Source: DASVBJ01 sp036375895 (GTDB lineage: Bacteria > Actinomycetota > Actinomycetes > JACCUZ01). From it: a stretch of 12,678 nucleotides of DNA. Positions 7,254 through 12,678 of the stretch are shown piece by piece. The translations under genes and the position numbers were made by a program. The notes under the pieces are model-generated. The model saw only the letters and a program-made list of their open reading frames with translations. It did no database searches and was not told the origin of the DNA. The stretch lies in the NCBI GenBank assembly GCA_036375895.1, contig DASVBJ010000240.1:1-12678 (forward strand), given 5' to 3'. Each line of letters opens with the position of its first letter. Positions within the stretch are counted from its first letter, which is position 1.

Positions 7254-7999
7254 CGCTGCACGTCCGGCCGCCGGTGCTGCGTCGTGGCGTCGGTGCTCCC
7301 GGTCTGGTGGTGGAGCTGGCCGGCCTCCCCGGCTCCGGCAAGTCCCGCCTCGCCCGCGAGGTCGTCCGGGCGGTGCGCGAGAGGGGCGCGCCGGCCCTGG
7401 TCGTGGATGCGCCGGTGGGTGCGGATGCCCGTCATGCGGCTCGGCTGATCCGCAAGGCGGTGCGCTCCGGGAGCGAGCTGCTGCGGCATCCTCGACGCTC
7501 CGCCCACGTCGTGGCGAGGGTCGCGTCCTCGCAGCCACAGGGACGCGATGCACTCTCGTTGGGGGTGCAGTGGCTTGTGACCCAGCGGTTGCTCGCGGCC
7601 GCCCGGTCGGCGCCTGGGCTGCACCTGTTCGAGGAGGGCGTGCTGCAGACCCTGTGGTCCATCGGGATGCGCGGCAGCGTCGACCGGGTCCTTGCGGTGC
7701 TCGACGGGCAATTGCCCTGGCCCGACCTGGTGGTCGTCGTCGACGCGCCTCTCCCGGTTGTGCAGGACCGGTTGAGCCGACGGTTGTCGCGGCACAGCCG
7801 GGTGCAGCACCTGGCGACCGGGCAGCAGGGGGAAGCGTTGCGGCAGGGGCACGAGCGCCTCGGCGAGCTGCTCGCCTGGTGGCAGGGTCCGTCGGGTCCC
7901 GGCGTCCCCGTCGTCGTGCTGACGAACGACGACGCGCCGCCTGATCCAAGGCAGGTCGACGGCCTCGCCGACCGCCTGGTCAGCGCGCTACGGCAGTAG
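7250..7999 (+). CDS. Second small P-loop kinase-like protein
   Basis: Predicted 249 residues, last gene of the plus-strand operon. Walker A is at 25-32 (GLPGSGKS). A strand ending in LFEEGVLQTLWS (126-137) occupies the place where the kinase at 2652-3341 has LLDHGPIF. VVVVDAPLPVVQDRLSRR (161-178) matches the LDAP...R stretch of that protein, followed by an Arg/His-rich lid (to about 186). The shared layout suggests two divergent members of one kinase family flanking the export and polymerisation genes. The substrate is unknown. The GTG start at 7250 overlaps the polymerase stop (GTGA) and has GAGGGGG at 7239-7245. The 3' end overlaps the convergent glycosyltransferase gene by 20 bases. Assignment as a P-loop NTPase is firm, kinase activity is inferred. 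Confidence 0.75.
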   Translation: MTLHVRPPVLRRGVGAPGLVVELAGLPGSGKSRLAREVVRAVRERGAPALVVDAPVGADARHAARLIRKAVRSGSELLRHPRRSAHVVARVASSQPQGRDALSLGVQWLVTQRLLAAARSAPGLHLFEEGVLQTLWSIGMRGSVDRVLAVLDGQLPWPDLVVVVDAPLPVVQDRLSRRLSRHSRVQHLATGQQGEALRQGHERLGELLAWWQGPSGPGVPVVVLTNDDAPPDPRQVDGLADRLVSALRQ

Positions 8000-9131
8000 C
8001 CGGCGCCCTCTCGCCGAGCACCTCGCGGTAGACCTGGTCGTAGCCGGCACGCATCGCCCCGAGGCTGAAGCGCTGCTCGACCAGGGCTCGGCAACGCTGC
8101 CCGATCCCGGCGCGTTCGCTCGCGGTCATCAGGCGCAACCGGCGCAGCTCTCTGGCGAACCCTGCGGTGTCGCCGACCGGGATCAGGGGCAGGAAGTCGG
8201 CGCCGGCCGTGATCTCACGGTGCGGAGGGATGTCGGACAGGATCACGGGCAGGCGGCAGGCCATGGCCTCGACCACGGCCACCGGCAGGCCCTCGACACG
8301 GGACGTCGAGATGAACACGTCGGCGTCCATCAGTCGCCCGTAGACGTCCTCGCGCGGCACGAGCCCGGCGAGCTCGACCCGGCCCACAGCATCGCGGGCG
8401 CGACTGTGCTCCTGCAGCCGTCCGCGCAGCGGCCCCTCACCCACGAACACCAGTCGACCGGTGCCGTCGTCCTCCTCCAGGAAGGCGTCCAAGGCGGTCA
8501 TGGGGTCCTTGATCTCCATCAGACGGCCGACCGAGGCGACGGTGAAGGGCCGGTCGCCGGGGTCCGAAGCCGTGCGCGAAATGACGTCGTCCACGCGGGC
8601 GAGATCCAGCCCGTTCGCCACGACGCGCAGGCGGCTTCCGGCGAGGCGCCGCAACGCGGGCGGGAAGCTCTCGTAGCTGGCGGAGCTGCAGCAGACGACC
8701 CTGCGGTGGAAGGCGAACGAGGGCAGGAGCAGCAGCCTGTTGCGCAGCTTGTAGTTCGGGAACGAGCTGTGCAGCGTGCAGGTCGAGCGGCTCAGCAGTC
8801 CAGGCCGCAGCGTCGTGGCGGCCAACAGGAAGAACAGCGACATGTGCACGGAGTGGGCGTGCACGATGTCGTAGTCGCGTGCTCGCAGCGCCGCCTTCAC
8901 GGCACGTGCGAAGCCGGCGGGTGTGCTGTCGCCCGCAAACAGAGTGATGCCGGCAGGTGGCCGGACCTGGGGTCGAAAGTAGGTGCACACGGTGATGTCC
9001 CGCGCGCCGACCATCGGGAGGCAGTGCTCGTTGTAGCCGGCGCTGGTCTCACCCATCGTCAGCAACAGGTGCAGCACGGCGAGGCGTTCGCCGTTCTCGC
9101 GACGACCTGAGCCACTGCGGGTGATGGTCAT
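7980..9131 (-). CDS. GT4-family glycosyltransferase
   Basis: Predicted 383-residue GT-B glycosyltransferase. The N-terminal half contains the strand RLAVLHLLLTMGETSAGYNEHC (starting at 16) and IVHAHSVHMSLFF (89-101), typical of acceptor domains. The donor half starts at about 197 with VASVGRLMEIKDP (Arg203, Lys208), then FVGEGPLRGRL (229-239) and ADVFISTSRVEGLP with the EX7E pair Glu280 and Glu288, and ILSDIPPHREI (297-307). It is complete and of normal length. It is only distantly similar to the GT4 at 4920-6032, so it probably acts on a different sugar or acceptor. The ATG is three bases downstream of the deacetylase stop. Its likely ribosome site (GGGGTG on this strand) includes part of that stop, so translation is coupled. 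It is the last gene of the minus-strand operon, and its tail overlaps the opposing kinase gene. Confidence 0.92.
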   Translation of the reverse strand: MTITRSGSGRRENGERLAVLHLLLTMGETSAGYNEHCLPMVGARDITVCTYFRPQVRPPAGITLFAGDSTPAGFARAVKAALRARDYDIVHAHSVHMSLFFLLAATTLRPGLLSRSTCTLHSSFPNYKLRNRLLLLPSFAFHRRVVCCSSASYESFPPALRRLAGSRLRVVANGLDLARVDDVISRTASDPGDRPFTVASVGRLMEIKDPMTALDAFLEEDDGTGRLVFVGEGPLRGRLQEHSRARDAVGRVELAGLVPREDVYGRLMDADVFISTSRVEGLPVAVVEAMACRLPVILSDIPPHREITAGADFLPLIPVGDTAGFARELRRLRLMTASERAGIGQRCRALVEQRFSLGAMRAGYDQVYREVLGERAPATAVAR

Positions 9132-9134
9132 CGC

Positions 9135-9911
9135 TCACCCCGCCGCGGTCGCGACGGCCGGCATCGACCGCTCCAGGTGACGCCGGACCAGTGGGGTGAT
9201 CTTCGCGCGGAAGCGCAATGGGGTGATGTTGTTGTACACACCGACCCGGCGGAGCGTGAACGGCGACAGCGGGATACCGGACCGCTTCGGGGTGACGACG
9301 GCGGCCTGGTAACCGGCCGTCTCGACGGCTCGTACGACGTTGTCGTCCAACATCCCCCGGGGGTAGCAGAAGGACACCACTCCCCGACCCAGCCGCCTCT
9401 CGATGTCGAGTCGCGACCGGGTGACCTCGTCGCGGCACTGCTCGACCGTGACCCCGGTCAGCTCAGGGTGCGTGCAGGTGTGCGAGCCGATCTCCACGCC
9501 CGATGACGCCATCTCCTCCACCTGGTCCCACTGCAGCGCCTGGTACGGCGCCGGGCCGATCGACGGGTCCAGCTTCGGCACGTCCCACCCGAAGACGTGG
9601 TCGGTGCCGACGACGTCGGACACGACGAACGCCGTGGCGACGAAGCCGTGCTTCCGCAGCAACGGAAACGCGTTCGTGAAGTTGTCGGCGTAGCCGTCGT
9701 CGAACGTCACGATGACGATCCGCGATCCCTTCTCGGGACGCTCGGCGATGTAGTCCGCCAGGGTCATGGAGCGGAATCCGTGGCGTCGCAGCCACCCGAG
9801 CTGGCCATCGAAGTCGTCGACCCGCACGGCGAGTCCATCGCTACGGCGGTCACTGATGCTGTGGTAGGCGAGGATCAGCGGCCAGTCGTACCAGACGCCG
9901 GTCGATGTCAT
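9135..9911 (-). CDS. Polysaccharide deacetylase (NodB/CE4 family), no visible signal peptide
   Basis: Predicted 258-residue metal-dependent deacetylase of the NodB-homology type, which removes N- or O-acetyl groups from sugars. Motif 1 is TFDDGY (69-74, catalytic/metal Asp71 and Asp72). Motif 2 is SHTCTHPEL (143-151, metal His144 and His148). The later FCYPRG (181-186) matches the position of the usual third motif. The N-terminal strand LILAYHSIS (12-20) is typical of deacetylases found in polysaccharide gene clusters. The protein begins MTSTGVWYDWP with no hydrophobic signal segment, so it may act in the cytoplasm, perhaps on a lipid-linked intermediate, or the export signal is non-classical. 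The ATG is preceded by CGGAG with five-base spacing. It lies 22 bases after the big secreted-protein gene and three bases before the GT4 gene. Confidence 0.92.
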   Translation of the reverse strand: MTSTGVWYDWPLILAYHSISDRRSDGLAVRVDDFDGQLGWLRRHGFRSMTLADYIAERPEKGSRIVIVTFDDGYADNFTNAFPLLRKHGFVATAFVVSDVVGTDHVFGWDVPKLDPSIGPAPYQALQWDQVEEMASSGVEIGSHTCTHPELTGVTVEQCRDEVTRSRLDIERRLGRGVVSFCYPRGMLDDNVVRAVETAGYQAAVVTPKRSGIPLSPFTLRRVGVYNNITPLRFRAKITPLVRRHLERSMPAVATAAG

Positions 9912-9916
9912 GTCAG

Positions 9917-9921
9917 CTCCG
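9917..9921 (-). promoter_or_regulatory. Ribosome binding site of the deacetylase gene
   Basis: CGGAG on the minus strand, five bases before the ATG at 9911. It sits in the 22-base gap after the upstream stop (9934-9936), which has no room for a separate promoter, so the gene is co-transcribed with the one before it. Confidence 0.65.
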
Positions 9922-9933
9922 TGATCGGGGATC

Positions 9934-12678
9934 TCATGGCTGGAACTCGACGTGCAGGATGGGGGCGCCCCGGGTGCCGTCGAAGGAGGCGGCGGTGCGC
10001 CGGCCGGTGCCGGTGACGACGAAGGCCACGGCCTGGCCGCTGTTCCAGCCGGCGCGGTTGACGACCTCTTGGACCATGGCGGTCAGCGCGGGGGTGCGCT
10101 GGTCCGCGGTGCGGGCGAGGACGGTGGGCCAGGTCGGCGGGCTCCAGCCGACGGTGGCCGAGGTGCGCGGTCGGCTGGAGATGTTGGAGTTGGTGGCGGT
10201 GAACGTGGCGGCGTTGTCGGCGGCCTGGGCGGCCACGGTGAGCGTCGCGACGTCGGTGGACACCTCGTCGGTCGTGAACTGGATGTAGGCGTTGGTGACC
10301 ACCGCACCCTTGGGGATCGCCAGTCCGGCGAACCGGATGCCGACGGTCTGCACCTTGGTGCCGTCGGTGACCAGCTCGAGGTCGGTGCTCGTCAGGTTGA
10401 CCCCTCCGGTGGGCGACTGCTCGGCGTCGTCGGAGCTGGCCGCGACCGGGACGTCGATCGTCTGGGTGGTGCCTGCCGGGTTGACGGTGATGGTGACGTC
10501 GTCGGTGGCGGACAGGGCCCCGTCGGAGGCGGTGAGCCGCAGCACGTAGCTGCCGCTGGTGCTGAACGTGGCGGTGGTGGACTGCGCGGCGGGGTTGGCG
10601 AAGGTGACGGTGCCGGGGCCGCTGACCGTGGACCAGGCGGTGGTCAAGGTGCTGCCGTTGGGCAGCCCGTCGTCGGACGCGGCCCCGGACAGGGTGGCGC
10701 CGGCGGGCAGGGTGATGGTCTGGTCCGGCCCGGCGCTGACCGACGGCGCCTGGTTGGTCGCTGCGCCGGTGGTGTAGACGACGCGCAGCACCGGCGGTGG
10801 GCCGCCCTCGAAGGCCTCCGCTGTGCGCCGTCCGGTGCCGGTGATGATCAGGGCGAGCGCGTTGCCACTGGCCCAGCCGGTGCGGTTGACGATCTGCTGC
10901 ACCACCGTGGACAGGTCCGGTGTCTGCTGGGCCGGTCCCCGCTCACCCACCAGGCTCCACGATGGCGGCGTCCAGCCCACGCTCGCGGTCGTGCGGGCTC
11001 GTGTGGACACGTTGCCGCTGCTGGAGGTGAACGTGCCCGCGTTGTCCGCTGCCTGGCCCGCCACGGTCAGCGTGGTCGCCTCGGTGGAGACCTCGTCGGT
11101 CTGGAACTGGACCGAGGCACTGTTCACCGTGGCCCCGCGCGGCACCGGCACCCCGGCGAACCGGATGCCCACCGTCTGCACCGTCGAGCCGTCGGTCACC
11201 AGCTCCAGGTCGCTACTCGTCAGGGACACGCTCCCGCCCGGAGCCTGCTCCGCGTCGTCCGACCCCGCCGCCACAGCGCCCTCCCACACGAACGGTCCGT
11301 TCGGACCGGTCACGGTGACAGTGGTCTGGTCCGAGCCGCTGAGCTCGCTGTCGCTGGCCGTGAGCTGCAGCACGTAGGTCCCCGGCGTGCTGAACGTCGC
11401 GGTCGTCGTCGGCGCACCGCTGTTGGCGAAGGTCACCGTGCCGGGGCCGCTCACCATGGACCACTGGCTGGTCACCGCCCCGGGTGGGTTGGGCAACCCG
11501 TCGTCGCTGACCGAGCCGGCCAGCGAGGCGGCGTTCGGCTGGACGACGGAGACGTCTGGGCCGGCGCTGACAACGGGCGCGTGGTTGCCCGTCGGCGGCA
11601 GGTTGACGGCCATCTCGTACATCCGGCCGTCGTTCTCCGAGGAGTTGCTGTTGTTGTCGACCCGGCGGTCGACGATGTAGAGGTTGGCGCCACTGCCTCC
11701 GGCGCTCGGAGGCGCCAGGGCGATGCCCGCCTCCGACGTCCCGCCCGCGGCCCTGATGTCGATGACGTTGAGCAGGGCACCGGTGGTGCTCAGCTCGTAC
11801 GCCGCGTGCGACACCGAGCTGACGATGAAGAGGCTGTCGCGGTTGGCGTCGTAGAAGACGCCCTCCGGGTCACCGGCACCGAACTGGCCGACGTCGAAGT
11901 GCCGTGTCGTGTCGTCGCCGGATGGCGCGAGGCCGTCGAACCGACCGTTGGGTCCCGGCGACACCTCGTAGACCTCGGCGTTCAGGCCGTCGATCAGGTA
12001 GAGCTTGCCGCTTCTCGTGTCGATCGTCACATCCTCGTTGTCACCGGCGCCGAGCGCGCTCGCGCTGATCGTCGTCCAGGTGTCGTCGGCGGTGCCGTAG
12101 CGCGCGTCCCCGCCGACGGACACCTCGTAGACCTCCATCGCGTCGTCGTCGGAGGTGAACACGTGCCCGTTCCGCGGGTCGTAGCCGGCGCCGGTCGGCT
12201 CGTGCGTGAAGCGGGTGGTGACACCGCGGTCGGTCACGGTGGCCCCGTCCCGCGTGACGGTCCAGGCATTGACGTTCTGGAAGATGCCCATCTCGTCGAC
12301 CTCGCCGTCGACCACCAGGAGCTGGCCGTTGGGCAACACGGTCACGCCGGAGGGATCGGGGCTCGACGGCGACCAGGCAGAGGTGTTGACGGTGCGGACC
12401 AGGGTCGCCGTCAGCGACGCGGCGGCCGCCGTTGCGGCGGCCGTCAGCGACACCTCGGCCACCCGGCCCGACGTACCCGCATCGCCGGCGTCCGCGACGT
12501 ACAGGTCGGTGCTTGCCGGGTCGTCGGTCTGGTCGGCGGTGGGCGCGAAGACGATGCCTCGCAGGTCTCGGATGTCCGCGTCGCCGATGTCGTAGCTGCG
12601 CACCAGGCGCCCGGAGGAGTCCATGGCGTGGAGCAGGTCACGCGCCGGCTCGGTCGTGTACAGCAACCCGTCGCGAGG
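9934..12678 (-). CDS. Large beta-propeller / PKD / beta-sandwich repeat protein, 5' end outside window
   Basis: The frame is open to the right edge with no stop, so the start and any signal peptide lie outside; 914 residues are visible. Residue numbers here count from the TTG codon at 12666. Residues 1-352 form a beta-propeller-like region. A strand of LY(V/I)xD type recurs at about 2, 54, 115, 168, 221, 278 and 328, usually preceded by a DPxGV-like turn (34, 104, 156, 209, 266, 311). Then come two tandem units: PKD-like domains (about 361-453 and 638-728, each with SAGPD, SGPGTVTFAN and TFST.G.YVL.LTASD) each followed by a beta-sandwich-like domain (about 459-634 and 732-910) with SDDAEQ, DLELVTDG, QTVGIRFAG, TDEVST, QAADNA and ITGTGRRTA-like motifs. 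No cysteine is seen and lysine is rare, as in many extracellular proteins. No LPXTG or C-terminal anchor follows the last module. A secreted, glycan- or cell-wall-associated binding or adhesion role is inferred; enzyme activity is not evident. Confidence 0.8.
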   Translation of the reverse strand, partial: PRDGLLYTTEPARDLLHAMDSSGRLVRSYDIGDADIRDLRGIVFAPTADQTDDPASTDLYVADAGDAGTSGRVAEVSLTAAATAAAASLTATLVRTVNTSAWSPSSPDPSGVTVLPNGQLLVVDGEVDEMGIFQNVNAWTVTRDGATVTDRGVTTRFTHEPTGAGYDPRNGHVFTSDDDAMEVYEVSVGGDARYGTADDTWTTISASALGAGDNEDVTIDTRSGKLYLIDGLNAEVYEVSPGPNGRFDGLAPSGDDTTRHFDVGQFGAGDPEGVFYDANRDSLFIVSSVSHAAYELSTTGALLNVIDIRAAGGTSEAGIALAPPSAGGSGANLYIVDRRVDNNSNSSENDGRMYEMAVNLPPTGNHAPVVSAGPDVSVVQPNAASLAGSVSDDGLPNPPGAVTSQWSMVSGPGTVTFANSGAPTTTATFSTPGTYVLQLTASDSELSGSDQTTVTVTGPNGPFVWEGAVAAGSDDAEQAPGGSVSLTSSDLELVTDGSTVQTVGIRFAGVPVPRGATVNSASVQFQTDEVSTEATTLTVAGQAADNAGTFTSSSGNVSTRARTTASVGWTPPSWSLVGERGPAQQTPDLSTVVQQIVNRTGWASGNALALIITGTGRRTAEAFEGGPPPVLRVVYTTGAATNQAPSVSAGPDQTITLPAGATLSGAASDDGLPNGSTLTTAWSTVSGPGTVTFANPAAQSTTATFSTSGSYVLRLTASDGALSATDDVTITVNPAGTTQTIDVPVAASSDDAEQSPTGGVNLTSTDLELVTDGTKVQTVGIRFAGLAIPKGAVVTNAYIQFTTDEVSTDVATLTVAAQAADNAATFTATNSNISSRPRTSATVGWSPPTWPTVLARTADQRTPALTAMVQEVVNRAGWNSGQAVAFVVTGTGRRTAASFDGTRGAPILHVEFQP
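9937..10755 (-). repeat. Tandem coding repeat, second (C-terminal) copy
   Basis: Encodes residues 638-910 of the large secreted protein: a PKD-like domain plus a beta-sandwich domain. It aligns along its whole length with the copy at 10765-11586 at an offset of 277 codons, with many short identical stretches at both protein and DNA level. It ends exactly at the stop codon. Confidence 0.85.
10765..11586 (-). repeat. Tandem coding repeat, first copy
   Basis: Encodes residues 361-634, the first PKD-like plus beta-sandwich unit. Only three codons separate it from the second copy. The copies have diverged enough that the duplication is not recent, but SGPGTVTFAN, DLELVTDG and VQTVGIRFAG are retained unchanged. 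Confidence 0.85.

Noticed and set aside
7987..8000. Small hairpin (GCTAC-GGCA-GTAGC) at the end of the plus-strand operon as a terminator
   Set aside because: The stem is only five base pairs, no T-run follows on either strand, and it lies within the coding overlap. Such short inverted repeats are common by chance here.
9937..11586. The long direct repeat as a mobile element or recombination product with ends
   Set aside because: The repeats are in-frame protein domain copies with sequence divergence and no terminal inverted repeats, target duplication or transposase.

Overview
The window looks like part of an extracellular polysaccharide locus from a high-GC Gram-positive bacterium (Actinomycetota). 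The DNA is strongly GC-rich, third codon positions are nearly all G or C, GTG starts are common, and genes are packed with stop/start overlaps. Genus cannot be told from the sequence alone. There is no gap of 300 bases without a gene. No rRNA, tRNA, CRISPR array, insertion sequence or attachment site was seen.

Left part, plus strand (about 68-7999): seven tightly coupled genes in one apparent operon. They are a Wzz/YveK-like chain-length protein with two membrane segments; a fusion of a nucleotidyltransferase-like domain to a thymidylate-kinase-like P-loop domain; a small P-loop kinase; a Wzx-like flippase; a GT4 glycosyltransferase; a Wzy/O-antigen-ligase-type polymerase; and a second small P-loop kinase. 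This is the core of a Wzx/Wzy-type assembly route, in which sugar is added by the GT, the lipid-linked repeat is flipped, and chains are polymerised under length control. Three phosphotransferase-like proteins of unknown substrate are interleaved with it. No priming glycosyltransferase or tyrosine autokinase is present, so further genes probably lie to the left of the window.

Right part, minus strand (about 12678 down to 7980): a second tight operon converges on the first, and the two last genes overlap by 20 bp. It reads: a large, apparently secreted protein (5' end outside the window) with a beta-propeller followed by two tandem copies of a PKD-like plus beta-sandwich unit; a polysaccharide deacetylase of the NodB/CE4 type with no visible signal peptide; and a second GT4 glycosyltransferase.

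Taken together, the locus appears to make, export and modify a surface glycan, with a large extracellular beta-rich protein co-expressed with the deacetylase. The parts worth a second look are the nucleotidyltransferase-kinase fusion with its two companion kinases, and the propeller/PKD protein sharing an operon with glycan-modifying enzymes. Functional statements come from recognised motifs and family knowledge. No database search was possible.
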